Shown here: in pieces, positions 8,805-21,795 of the stretch
Layout: each line of letters starts with the position of its first letter
Position numbering within the stretch: position 1 is the first letter of the stretch
Origin: Volutella citrinella
Lineage: Eukaryota; Ascomycota; Sordariomycetes; Hypocreales; Nectriaceae
Assembly: GCA_034401135.1 (NCBI GenBank)
Contig: JAWZSP010000008.1
Coordinates: 1,488,001 to 1,552,000, forward strand
Length of the DNA stretch: 64,000 bases
Direction of reading: 5' to 3'
Program-made: the position numbers and the translations under genes
Notes under the pieces: generated by a model
What the model was told of the DNA's origin: nothing
Databases searched by the model: none
The model's input: only the letters and a program-made list of their open reading frames with translations

Positions 8805-11800
8805 TCAACTGACAGTCATCATGGTCATCCGCTGAGGGAGGCCAGACGTTGGTGACTGGTCGGGTGAGGCGCTCTCCATAACAGAGTTGGTACCGCGACT
8901 CCTCGTCATTCGGCGTGGTGGGCTCGAGCCTGGGTCATCAAAGACACGCGTGAAGGCTGGGCTTGATTCGAGTTGCCGCTCTCGTCGAGGAGTTCCGGCG
9001 GGGGTTTGCGTGATTTGATCGGCATGGCGCACAAGATCGGATAGCGCATCTCGAAGGTCTCCAGCTCTCTTCACGAGGGCCTTCAGGCTGTTGGTGTCAA
9101 ACTGCACCTTGCCATCACCCGCACCATTCTGAGGACCGACTTCGGGTGCCGGCCGGTGCATTGCCTCCATGACGGACCGGACAACCCCCGAAACGTCATG
9201 CGATTTGCTGAATCGGTTCTCCGGCGTCCTCGGGCGGCTCGAGCGGGCAGAAGGCTGAGCTGTGTCGGTGGAAGGCCAGGTTCCAAAGATATCGTCATCG
9301 GGGGAAAACACCGAGCGCCGGCGCGGCGAATGTCGCTCTCGTACCACAGTAGTCATTGACATCATAGGCTCGTGGCCGTCGAAGGCGGCATCCAGCCTGT
9401 CCATGGAGTGCGCATCAAATCCCTCATCGCCGAACCGTTCGTCAATATCAAACGCGTCGAAGTTGATGGAGGAAGTCGATTTCCCGTCGTCGTTCTCATC
9501 GATCAAGTCCTCGTCCGGCGAGGCAAGAGCAATGATTCCCTCGGCCTCTTTCCATAAAGTTTTCTGGGTGCCGTCGAGCATGTCCATATCGCGACCATGG
9601 CGACAGAGTCGCTTCAGGTCGTTGACCAGCAGCGAGAACTCTCGAATGTGGCCAGAGTGAGCCCTGACGCTGGGTTGTGTCGCACGAATCGATTCCGGGA
9701 CGGAAAACATCCTGTCCTTTTCACCGCTGTCCAGACTGCTCCCGCCAAACTCGAAATCGTCATCCCAGTCCTCGCTGACCGTCTTGGTTCCCATACCCCA
9801 GGTTCCGTACTTGGCACCATTTGTTTTTTGGTCTTCTAGCGCGTCGTGAACAACTGGAACACTCTGGCTACGCACATGGGTTGGCGTAGGTCCTTTTCGA
9901 ATGGCTGATCGACCGCCTCTAGCGTCCGACTCCTGCTTTGCGTACGCGGTCCTCGGCCGAGGAGATCGACCCCCAGCCTCGTGCTTGTCGTGAACGGATG
10001 ATTCACTCCATTCGAATAGATTACTCAGCGGTCGCTCACTGGAGTGGTCAGTTGGCTGGCTTTCAAGAATGCCATTTCCGCTGATATTGGCGAGGGCCAA
10101 TCGGACGTTGGGGTTGATGCTCCTCGAGTTCAAGGAGCTGCCTTTAGAAGGAGGTGACAGCGCATGGCACGGCATGTCGTCATCCTTGGCCCAGTCCTCG
10201 TCAAAATCGTCGTCCAGGGATAGGCGACTATATTCTTTGTTAGGAAAGGGTGCGCCAGAAGGCGATGAGTCGAGCCTGAAGTGGGAACCGGAAGATAGGT
10301 CTCGGCGAAGGAGACTCGGGTCCGCCCGATGGTGGCCGCCCCGCACGGGCGTGGAGATGCTTTCATCTTCCTCCATGATCTTGTCGTCCTCCTCCCAGGC
10401 TTTGCCAAGAATTTCTTGGATTGACAAACGCTTTGACTTTCCGTTCCCAGCGGTGCTCGGCGGCGACTCGTCGTACATGGACTCGAGAGGTGTCTCCACG
10501 GCCCTTGCGCGGCCCGATGCAACCGTGCGCAGCGAATCGAACATTGTGTCGCTCTTGAAGTCGGTATCGTCGTCGTCACCCGACGTGCAATCGCGGGCCT
10601 CGCCCTCGGAACTCTCCATGGTGGATGTTCTCTCGTGCTGCGGCGGTGCCCTAAGCTGTTGTGACAGAGCGGTGGAGCTGGCAGAACTTCCAGAGGGCTG
10701 ATTAGGTCGGGATTGCCGAGTGGGCACTCCGCCTGAGGACCCTAATCTTGACGCATCCACATGAAAACTTGGAGGCTTCAAAAGCGGGGAGACGGGTGCG
10801 GACATGTTCCTCTTACGAGTTCGCATCTGCGCGATGGCAGCTGAACCAAGCGATAATCCCTGTCTTGTTGGCGACCTTGGAGGGAGGGTCAATTCTAAAG
10901 GCGGATTGGCTCCCTGTGCTGCGCCGGATTGCGCGCCAGTGACAGGATCTGACACATATCGCCTAGTGCCGCCCCCGGGCTCAGCGCCCCGTTTCGGGCG
11001 CCGAAGACTGCCTGAAGTTCGCGAAACCCAGTTACCCGCCGAACTGAAAGGCATGGAAATGGACTTTCGGGGCACTCGCGTGGGCGTGTCTTCAGGCGTT
11101 GCCGCTGATGCATCAGCGTTTTGCGTGGTGGTAGGGCGGGAGGCTTCTTGGATGTCGGCAGCAGGGAGGAGTGCTGGCGGCGCCGATGCCGTCGACACCA
11201 TCCTCGGTTTGACCAAGTGCACTCTACTAAGAGACGAGTCCTGATCCGGAGCGATTCTCTTTGTGTAGAGACCACGAGGGTGCGGGCTCAGATCAGCAAA
11301 ACGACTGTTGCCCGCCCGTCCGCTGACGCTAGAAGTTCGAGAATGGAAGAATGATGACCATCCACCCAGCGCGCTTGTTGGTCGTGAGGGGTTGACAGGG
11401 GACGGCGAAAGGAACTCGCGGGGTCGCGAGTGATCGTCAAACGACAACTCCCTGGGCTCAGTCGGGGTCGATAATGACGAGTCAGGTTGGATTTGCTGAA
11501 GAGTGGCAGACCTTTGATGGCTCGTTGCAGGGCGTCGCAGAGTGGGTAGGTGAGACTTGGAACGGGAGCGGGTCGGAACACCAGTGTCGTTGTTGGATGT
11601 CGACCGCTTGACCAGCTTGTTTGGGGGAAGTGATGGTGTCACCGGGCCAGCCAACATGGGGGCAGAAGAGCCGTGGGAAAATGTAATTGAGGGAGAATCG
11701 TGACCGAAACTTGATCGCGGGCTCTCGTGTCGAGATAATTGACGGAGGGAGAGGCGCCTCATCCACGATCCATTGGACGAGATGGAGTCCCTTGACTCGG

Positions 11801-12427
11801 CGATGGGGGTTGTAGAGCGTGCCAGGGCGGGAGATTCGGATTGTCGCACAAAAGACGACTTCCTGCTGCTGCCTCTGGGTGGTGTTGGAGTTGCCTGGGG
11901 GTTCTGCGGCCTCTGCCAGCGCGAGAGAGGGGGCCGCGAGGCAGTCGCAGGGCGAGGCAGGGTATGGTAGAGAGAGCCACCAGATAGTGTCGAGGGGACG
12001 ATGCTCGTCGAGGGGCGCGAGGGCACAAAGTTGGCGGACCGGTAGCTGAGGCCGGGACCGCGATCCGACGAGATTCGTCTGCTATGCGAAGCAGGTCGAG
12101 ACGAGGGGGTGGAGGAATTCGGCTCTGTGGGTTGGCCGAACACCAAGCCGCTGGCCGCTGCAGCAATGGCAGTGCCCGTTCCGACAAGCTGGAGAAAAGA
12201 AGCCAAGTTAATTACAGTCGCGTTAAGTCAGGCCGCCGGATGGCAAGCCAATGATGACGAGGTGCTGGGAGAGAGTTTCGAGGGAGAGGGCGGGATGGGG
12301 AAAGCTTAATGGTTGCCCTGGCGGAGGTGGCAGTGGTGATGGGTCCCACGGCCGGCGATGGACTAAGTTGGGTTGGGGTGAGGGCGGAATGGGGCAGTAG
12401 CAAACTTACACTGGGAACGGTCTGCAT
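8805..12427 (-). CDS. byr4: Byr4/Bfa1-like cytokinesis regulator
   Basis: Exons (minus strand) are 12427-12410 and 12188-8805, giving 1,133 residues. The large exon has no usable ATG at its 5' end (the frame opens with TTG). A perfect donor (agt|gtaagt) follows an 18-nt exon encoding MQTVPS, and the acceptor tctccag ends at 12189, phase 0. Byr4 (fission yeast) and Bfa1 (budding yeast) are parts of the two-component GAP for the Spg1/Tem1 GTPase at spindle pole bodies, which restrains septation. The call rests on the C-terminal conserved block: DWDDDFEFG, then HIREFSLLVNDLKRL and LWKEAEGIIALASPDED with an acidic DDE-rich tail. The N-terminal two-thirds is Ser/Pro/Arg-rich and disordered with many SP/TP sites, as expected of a mitotic-kinase target. 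Family assignment is from remembered motifs, not alignment. Confidence 0.68.
12189..12409 (-). other. First intron of the Byr4-like gene (221 nt)
   Basis: On the minus strand the intron runs from GTAAGTTTG at 12409 to CTCCAG at 12189. It is long for this window, where introns are mostly 45-80 nt. It separates an 18-nt coding first exon from the main exon in phase 0. Confidence 0.7.
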
Positions 12428-13338
12428 GGTTGCAAGCGACTCTCTACTCAGGCGAGCGAGACCAAGGCAGCGAGCATGCTAGAGGGGGCGAGGGTGGCAG
12501 TGAAGAGAAACAGGGTGTGCATCGTCGTCAAGCCATGGACAATTGATGGACTGAACAGGCGTCGTAGCCCCAAGGAAATGCGTCACAACGATGCAACCAC
12601 ACCGAACGCCGCGTCCCAGGTTGGTCTGGCGATGGCGATGGCGGCGACGGAGTGGGAAAGGGGTGGTGGGTTTGGAGACGATTTGGGGGGGGCAGCAGCG
12701 TCGGACAAGGAGCGTGGACCGTGGACCGTGGAGCGCGGAGCGGAAGGGAAAATCGGCGGCGATGGGCGAGGCGAGCGAGTGTGACGGTGATGGTGATGGG
12801 CGAGGCGACGCAGAGCAAAGAGAGGCCCGGGCGAGATTGTCGTTGTCGCAGCTTCGTGCTAGGCTGAGGTCTGGCCTTGGTTCTTCAGCTGGCGCCGCGG
12901 TGGGGGAGACGAAGGACGCGCCGGGGATTCAAGATGAAGCAGCCGGGCGCGCGATGAAGATGCGAAGGGCTGAAGCCGCCGCCACGGGAACGCCGTAGAA
13001 CACACGGGGAAGACGTCTGCGGGCGCGGCTGCTGGCTGCCGGCTTGTCTTGAGTTTGGAATGGGAATGGGAGAAGAGAAGAAAGTGAAAAGGCAGCCCAA
13101 AGAAGGAGAATGGGCAGACAGGGTCTCTGGATGCAGGATGTCTCTGGAGCTGGGGCTCTGGGCTTCGTTTTTTTCCCGGCTTCAGAGCTCTCGTCCCCCG
13201 GCCCTTGGTAGCAGCAGCATGGAGCAGGTAGCAGGAAACGCAGGAGAGGACGAACGAACGGACCATACCGACCGCACGACAAGGACCCAGCTTCAGCCTG
13301 CGTTGCGCTACGGAACTAATAACTAAGGTACATGGCAG

Positions 13339-13359
13339 TAATAATAATAATAATAATAA
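13339..13359 (+). repeat. (TAA)7 microsatellite
   Basis: Seven tandem TAA units lie upstream of the Byr4-like gene. It is a simple-sequence repeat in non-coding DNA. Confidence 0.9.
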
Positions 13360-16300
13360 CAGGCCGAGCAGAGAAACAGCCGCGCGAGCTGAGCACCTAC
13401 CAATGCACAACAGAACAGGGCAGGCGGCACAACGCAGGAGCTTGACTGGGTCCCGGCTCCCCAGCAGTTGATGCGGCGTACCTCAGGTACATCTCTGATT
13501 ATCAGCTCTCCGAGTTCCACGTCCACCTCATTATGGTACAACGCCGTATACACTCCCGGCAGGCCCGTACCTGGACCTTCCAGGGCCTCCACTGTCTAGG
13601 GCCGCCAGTACAAAAAAAAGAGCCTACCAAAGCCCACCCTCGGCGGGCTGCCTGCGCCTGGAGATTGCAAGTGAGATTTGGGCGCTACGGATCGTCTCTG
13701 CAGGGATGGGCTGCCCAGGCCTGCCCACCAGGGGGGGTGCCACCGAGAGTGTGCCCAGCTGGAACAGGGCCCCCCCAGGGCAGAGGCTTACGCAGTAGGA
13801 CGCAGTAGTAATTATTACCTGCTCAGTACGGCCACGGGCGGCTCGCCTGTGCTGCAAGTCTTCCCCTTCCATATATTAGCGGGCGGAGCTCTGAACATCT
13901 AGCGCCGCGGCGGGCCTGGGGCGGGTGACGGGTGGGCGCTGCGGCGTTCCAGCGCCGCCCCAGAGGTCTCGAGTGCCTGGGGCTTGATTCGCTGGGCGCT
14001 GGTCCGCCTGGCAGCACGAGGAAATGAGAGCCGCTGGATGATTTGGCAGCCGACGCAGAAGCCCACAGACGGCAGGTCATCATCATACAGTACCTTAGTT
14101 TAATACTCCCGTAGCGGATGGGCCTATCGACGTCGGAATAAAAGCGCTTGATATGACATGGCAATTGGTGCTTAATGCTGTGCATTGGATGGATGCAGGC
14201 ACAGCGGGCGGTACTGCGCACAGGACGGACATTGTATGGATACCTCGTGCGCGTGTGCCTATCAATGCACCCCAAGCAACGATCTGGGCCACGACGCTGC
14301 CGTGTCGTTGGTGCACATTGAGCCCGGCATGCTTGAGGCACATGCGGCCACTGAATGTCATCTGTCCAATCCTCGGGACAGGGCATGCTCGTCACCATTA
14401 CCTGGGGGATACTTGGCATGCACTTCCCACCCAATCCACCAACATCCAGCGTCCAGCATCCAGCACCCAGCAGCCGCCTTCGTCCAGCGAGCCGAATGCC
14501 CTACAACCGCTAGCGCCCACGGCCAGACCACCCCTCACCCGCTGCGCCCAAGGCGACCCTTCACGCCTAAAGCGACCTCGGGCTTTGCTCCACCTCCTGG
14601 AAGGCCCTGGAGCCTCCCAGCGGGACGCTGCACCAGGGTTTCCTTGACTGTCCGGGGTTTGCATATCAAGCAATGCCTACTACACACAGCGGCATTTCCA
14701 TGCTGCGCAGAAGACTGTGATATGCCAGGTTGCACTCTTTTCGCTGGGACCCAAGCGAGGAAGGGGAGTCCCCGTTTCTGGATCCTCCTGTCGCGTGGGC
14801 GCTGGGGCGTTGAGAAAACACATGGCGTTTGGTTCCCGGGGAAAGGGCTGTTCCCTCGCACTGACAGGACGAGACATTCGAGGTCAGGCCAGCAGACAGG
14901 ATCCCGTTCCTCAGGACGGCCCCAGCTCGCTCTGAGGCTGCTTAGTCGTAGGCTGGCTTTACATGCACCGCACCCCGTATCCAGTCCATGTATATCTCGG
15001 GTCCCTGTAGGCATCGGACAGCATCCTGCTGCCGTAGTACTGTCCTGTACCTCGCCTGTGCCCTAGACGGAGATTGACGGTCAGGGCCTCAGAACCGCGG
15101 GATGGCCTTCCCCCAGAGCAAGGATCGCCTCCGGTTGCTTGTGCAACCCGACGACACTGCCCCCGGCAAGAGGGTTTGCTTGTTTGAGCCGTCCGAAGAC
15201 ATCAAAGCAAGGCACGGGTCTTGGTGGGTGCCCTGGCGAAGAACGGCCGTGCCACCATCGCCACCCCGTTCTGCGCCGAAATGTCCAGCGGGCCGGTAGG
15301 GAGGATGATACCGTACACATGACACACACAAGGCCCCTTCAGTTGTGCTGTGCCTGCTTGTCACGCCCCAAGCAGCCGCAGTACAACGTATACATGCTTG
15401 CTCTTGTGCCATGCGCATCAACGATACACACCCCGACCGACCCGACCGCATGACAGGGCCATGGCCTGCCTGCAAGGTACTGCGCGCTGTACGATGTACT
15501 TACTGCTTCAACAATAGCAGCAACAAGGCCTGTTGGGGATGGCGGGATGCTGCCCACCAAATCAGATCAGTGTGTATCATCCTTGCCAACGTCCAGATGG
15601 GGACTTGCGGAAGCCGGTATCACACCATCCTTGGCTGCGGTCTGGGGCATTTTCAAGATATTCCCTGCGCTTCACAGGAAAGGCAACGACGAAGGATTGA
15701 TACAGCTCGCAAACAATGTCGCTTGGCGCTCGGCCGACGTCGTTGAGCTCCGTCGTAATGTAACCGTACTCATCTCTTCTCCTCAATTACCTCCATGAAG
15801 CACGGGCAATGAGCCCGCCCTTGCTTGGCTGCTTATAAGTCGCCGAGCATAAAGTCGTAATACGGGTAGGTCCGCACACATTAATATACTCCGTAGTAGA
15901 AATTGGTCCATAAGGCAGTAGATATTGTCCGTGCTAGTGGGCCCAATAGCACAGGCTTGCGAGAAAAGAGGCAACTGCTTCCGTTCTGCAGAGTAAGATT
16001 TCCTGTCTCGACACTGCAAAAAAGAAAGGAGAAGGGGGTGTGCGCTCTGTGCACCCATCAATCTTTATATCTTGCATTTGGATTGCACGGCCTTGAGAGA
16101 TCGGGCGCCGTGTCCGACGCACAAACTTGGCAATTTCGTATCTGGGTACACCCGTAGACACGCCGGAACCGAAACTGCCCGCCAGACCCTGGAGTTGGTG
16201 AGATGGATGAAAGAGACATGGGGGCACCAACAGCGAACCAACGTCCCTTTTTCACCGGTTCCCCCTTTGGATGGTACCCGATGTCGCATTTGTCCAATGC

Positions 16301-16480
16301 GCCGCGCCGATGTGATGTTGATGAAATCGTCCCCTTGTCGCCGGTATTTCAGACGGAAACCAAGCGCTTCTCAACTTGCTTCGCCCAACTCCACACCTCT
16401 GCACTTGTTATGGGCAGCGCATGCACAGTTGTTGTTGGTGGCGCATTTAGCCCCGTCATCAAGGCCGCCTCTGAAGCGGC

Positions 16481-16498
16481 CATCAACATCAACATCAA
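16481..16498 (+). repeat. (CATCAA)3 short tandem repeat
   Basis: Three CATCAA units, with degenerate related copies continuing to about 16545 (tatcaatatcaacatcaaa). They sit in the long gene-free interval. Confidence 0.7.
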
Positions 16499-19400
16499 CA
16501 ACTGCCGCCGGCATGAGTATCGGTATCAATATCAACATCAAAACAAAGTAGGTCCCAGTGGTCATGTCAGCGAGTCATGTTTTGGCTGCCTATTAGGCCG
16601 GGCCGGAAATGGAAACAACCATCAAGTGAGACGTCAAGTGCCACGGTGCCACGATGCTACCTTGACGCCGCTCCGATCAAGCTCTTGTCTTGCCCTGAGA
16701 TCTCCAATACTAGCAGCCAAGTGGCGCAGAAGAAGGGGGGTAATTAGTTGCTTCTTTTGCGACTCCAATCGTTGAGTGCTTATGGAAAATTGATGCATCA
16801 TTCGTAAATGAAGCCTCTATGAACGCGGGCCGGAGCCAGAGCGCATGCCCATGGCGATAACAGTAGACATTGCTAGACCTCCAATGTCTTTAACTAATAA
16901 TGCTCGTAATGTGCCAAGTAGGTGGCCAGGACGAAGGATGACTGGCTATTTAATTTACTGCTAGCCTGCTTTGCCAGCCGAATCCCGCAAGATGTCTCAT
17001 GCGTTGGTTTGTTTCCACGTTGACCCAGATGCAAATCAACAGCGGGAGATGTTGTTGCAACCTACCCAATAGAACAGCCGGCTTCTGCGTCACGCATGCC
17101 AGGCGAGCCCTTCTCTCGGTACAATGACCAGAAGCAATGTTTTCCATGCAGGTTGGCCTGTACGGGGTAGCGGCTACTGCTGCAAGTTGCCCAGTCTGCA
17201 GCCTTTGAGCTGACTGAACGGAAGGTGGGACGGGCTGAAGTTTCGCAACCGTCAGAAGCCCTTCTAGGCCGGTTTCTCGGCTGCCTTGCAACTTTGAGGA
17301 TCCATCGAAGCTCCGCACTAGTTTTCAGTCCGCCATGGGTATCGGAACGCTCGATGGGTAAGCACTTATTAGGAGCCTCGTCGATCAGATTCGACAAGGC
17401 AGGCGAGCCTCCTGCGGATCCTATTAGTGGGCCTCGGAGCTGTTTCGCCATGGCGAAGCCTCAGAGGCGGGCACCACTCAGATGTTGCGGGCGAGGGCAA
17501 TTTGCAGGATTAGCGTCCGGTGGAGTGTACCGGTGTTGGTCAGAGATGCCCTCAGCTCGTCATCCTCAAAGGCGACTTCCGCTTGCCCCCCGCAGACGAG
17601 AAACAGTTTACTGCATCGGTGGAGGCGTCGACCTGAGCCTGGCGCGTCCGCCAAGGATCCATTGTGTACTGCAGACCCGGGTGGTTCAAAGCTTACTCCC
17701 TAGCCCGGGAACCGGTTTTCGCACTCGAGGTTCGGCATTTGCAGACGGGCCTCTTGCGGGCTCCAGACTCAATGGTTCAAGTCGAATCTGAAACAAAACA
17801 AAGCGGAGGGGCCCTCCTTCACCTGCAGGCTTTGCTCCATGCGTTCCGGCTATTGCCTGCCAACCCTTGGCCCAAAACCCATGAGAGGAAAAAACAAGGT
17901 CAGCCGCATACGCTCGTTACTCCTGCGAACGAGGGCGAGTCTCTGGCGAGGGAGGTCTCGTCACTAAATTTACCAGTCGAGTTGTGGTTTGGTCCGGGAG
18001 GCCAGAAACACGCCAAGACATCCCTGCCAGTCTTAAAGTCATGTTTGGCTACCGAGCGGCCACGAATGACATCTGCAAATTTGAACCAGCAGATCTGTCC
18101 GAATCACTCGGGACTGTTCTCTCGGCCAGTGACTGCCGATGAGACATCCTTGTGCCCACGGGTCCGGCTGACACGATGGCCTGAGCTGCTGGGATGGGCA
18201 GTAGCCCTAAACTCAAAGGCCAAGGGATGCTTGTCGAAAATCAGCGGACACACACCGGGCAGTTGCCGAGGAGTTGGCCATCAGCAGCACAATCCGGAAT
18301 CCGAAGGGGGTGGCTGGCCTCAAAAAGCCTAACTGCTAGTTGAATTGACGAGTGGTGTCAATGGACACGGTCCCCGCTTCGAATTGATTATGGCACAGCG
18401 TTGTATCACCTTGGCCAACGGAGGGATCTTGGCCAAGGAGGAACTTTGGTGTTTGGATGCCGCTCCGGGCATCCCTCATCAATCCTCGAGTTATCTACGG
18501 GCATTATATGCAGCAAGGCGTGAGAGGTAAACGGATGCATCAATCCGAGCAGCCGATGCTCGATCCCAGCCAAGTTTGCCCAGCTCAACAATGCGAACAG
18601 GCTGCTTGCATGACCAGGAGGCGCACCAGAAGGCGCACCCCGTCTTCCACAGGCCTCGAACACACACACGGGCTCCGTTCCCGAGGCAGGTGATGGAGCA
18701 TATGCTCGGAGCCACTGCATAAGCGCCCCGCAACATGGCCTTGCCCGGCGCAGTAGTAGCTCGCAGTTCGACACGCTGAAGCCAAAGATTGCTCACCATT
18801 GGGATTCTTTAGATTCTAGACCAGCAGTGGCCAGCTCAGCAGTGACCAGCCGTTTTGCCCGTTTTGGACTGCGTCTCGGTCGACTTGAGCTATTGTTGCG
18901 CGGCCGAGCCGCCAAGTGGAGGCTGATTGGCGCCTGGGACCAGAAAATGACGTGTTGAGAGCGATCGACCAGGGCTTCAACGGCGTCGACAGGCCGCCAG
19001 CCGGCGCTGGACAGGTCAAAAGACGCCGTCGAGGCCGTTTGGGCGGCGCCGTGTATTCTTGGAAATCGTGGGTCCGAGACACACGACACACACTCCCTAG
19101 TTTCAGCCTCCCTCCACAAAGGGAGAGGGGAATGCGGATAATAAAGACGAGGGAAAAGACGCCATCATCAGCGTGGGCAGGGTGCCGGGCCATGCTCTGC
19201 AGCACAAGTATCGGCAATTATCATAATTCCGACACTGGATGCCCGGTCATGCACACCGCGGTGGATCTCGCCACAGTCTTCGCAGCAATTAATGCAGTGT
19301 TGTGCAGCACGCGCCGCAGCATGGTTTGCATCTGTTATCAGGGGGGCGATGCAGAGTGCAGATCTAGACGATTGGCTCCGAATCCGATGTGGCCACAGAG

Positions 19401-21784
19401 TTTACAGCAACATGCAACTACCAAGTCCTGGCAACGCGCGCTATGGAAAACAATCCCTGGCACGCGTCGTGTTGCAGCCCCAAAGTCGCAACGCGTCGCA
19501 ATCGCGACCTTATTTAGTCCCGCGGTCCCTGATTGGCGGGGCGGGATGGGGCTGGCTTGGAACTCACGAGCTGATGGACGCTGTCGGATGCAGCGTGATC
19601 CTTGCCCATCAACAGAGGCTGGCCGAATCGCGGGCGCTGGGTGGCATCACCGTCTCCAGATCTCCGCAGGCCTCAATCTCCTCCTGCAGAAGTCGAGTCC
19701 ATCTCGACAGCCTCGCCAGTGGGGGTTTAATAATGGCCAGACAAATGGGCGTCGCAATGTCTGCCGTGCAGCAGGATGCAAACTGGCGGTGAAGCCCTCC
19801 AAAATAATCCGGGATGATGCTTTCTCGCAAGTCCACCGAATTGCTCGCGAGCCTAATTAATCGCCATGCACTCATCACCCGATTCCTTGTGTCCTGTGGC
19901 CTAGTGCCCTACTCCCAGCGGGGCCGCCTCAGGAACCACGAATGCGAGGCACTGCTTATTATGGCCCAGGCAGGGTCTGCCAGTTCGCAGACGCATCGTC
20001 AACCACATCCTCGTTTGCAAGAGACCAGGAACGCTGGAATCTCGGGGGTCGTCGCACCTTCTTGAGCACGTGTGACCAAAGCCCCGGTCTCAAGGAGGGC
20101 GGTGACTCCTGCGTAACTACATCAGAGTGGAAGCATCTGCTGTTGCCCAGAAAAGGAACGTAGTTGGCCATCAGCTCTCCGGACAATTGTGCATGTTGCA
20201 TGCTCACAATACGATCTGTGTATGTCATTTTGCGCGTACGTACGTATCTTTGGCATGCCAAGATTATTAGGCCCCTGAGCTTAGATGGAGCAGAGTCCAT
20301 GACCCAGCAAGCCGTAGAGTTCCCCACATCTTCGATGGCCTCTACAAGTCCTTGATCGGAGGTGCCTCTTCGTAGGGTGACAGAGGAGCATGTGGATGAG
20401 ACTGCCACGCGATTGATCCAACAGGATGCAAACACCACAGGCAAGGAACTGCTTGATGAGGATAGAGTTGTCCCGACTGCTCGAGAGGTGTGGTGCTGCA
20501 GAGTATTGTCCATGCGGGAGTTCGATGTCAAGTACAGGCTCTTGCGCTAGCCCCCCGCTTGAGCTCGCAGGTATCCATTTGTTTCAGGCTCACCACTACG
20601 CTCGCCAAACACCTTACAAAAGGGAAGTAATCACAACGCTCCGAGATCCCGATCGGACTCTTCGGCTCAAGTCGAAGGACACAAAAGTCACACATGATAA
20701 ATTCGAATGTCAGTCTCGCGACACAGGGCCGTTTGTGACCCGCAGACCAAGCCCACCTATGCACCAACCTACCCTAGTACACCTTAGATGTAACCTGTGC
20801 CGCTGGCAACGAGTCCGAACCAATGTATAGGATCTCGGCGAGAAGTCGGCACGGACAGCTGATTGTTCACGCTTCCTGGCATTGCTGGCCTTTCGCGGCA
20901 AAGCTCTAGATTTCATTATCTGTTTGCTTGATGTCTACATGTATATTTCGCAGAATACCGGCAATGCTGGCCTCTCATCTGCTTCCAGTTGCCGACACCC
21001 TAGGTCCAGAGGATGGCTCGGTTCGACCACCTGCTCGAGCAGAAACCATTAACTGATGCTGGCCGCATGTTAGGCCTGATTGAGAGCTTGACAGGAACGA
21101 AATACCCTTCGTGTTATTTGACATTAACCCACCACTCAGTGGCTAATGACGTACATGTAACTGGCTCAGACACTTCGCACTTGACGCCGACCAACCGTCT
21201 ACAGTGGTTGCAACTTGCGCTCCAACCGCAATCTTATTTCTGAAAGCAAAGCCCCAGGGCCTCTTTTCGAAGCATTGCCACTAGGTCTTCTTGTCTTCGT
21301 CCCTATCGCTTCCTTCCTCCGTTGCCTTTCTCCTCTATCATCACTCCTCGCTTTTATTCCTTGCCCTCCCATGCGTTTCACGGTGTCAGCTAATTGATGT
21401 CATCAATTGAGGGACTTCTGTACAACACTAGACTACCTTTCCAGGTGCGCCATTGACACAGGTAGACGCAATTGGAAGAAGATCTAAGCATCCGGCCCCG
21501 CCCGTGACTATGGCTCCCTATGTTGAGATGACGTGACATCAATGACAGGTACGACGAGGTTCACAGATAAGTTGATATCTTGGATGGTCAACCTTCCCAT
21601 GATCGAGCAGATCTAGTTCTGCCATGCGCTGGATCACTCGAAGAAAATTAGTCGCCCGCTTATAGTGGGCAACTGCCAGCTAAGAAGCGACCAGCTAGGA
21701 AAAAGCCGGTAACCAGGTCCCTCAGCTGCAGTGGTTGTGCTGGTCCCGTTATGGTTTAAATACCGAGCATGCTCAATGCTGCAT

Positions 21785-21795
21785 CCCCCCCCCCC
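21785..21795 (+). repeat. Poly-C tract (11 nt)
   Basis: Eleven consecutive cytosines in non-coding DNA about 1 kb upstream of the GCN20-type gene. The length of such a tract is prone to sequencing error. Confidence 0.8.

Noticed and set aside
14185..15066. A 293-codon frame in the 10-kb interval
   Set aside because: Cys/His/Pro/Arg-rich translation with no hydrophobic core, domain or splice logic; typical of GC-rich non-coding DNA.
18916..19860. A 314-codon frame in the 10-kb interval
   Set aside because: No coherent domain or codon bias; overlapping frames of similar length exist on the opposite strand.
19959..20550. Overlapping plus- and minus-strand frames with partly coding-like composition
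   Set aside because: Neither has a good start context, splice partners or a recognisable motif; kept only as part of the gene-free interval.
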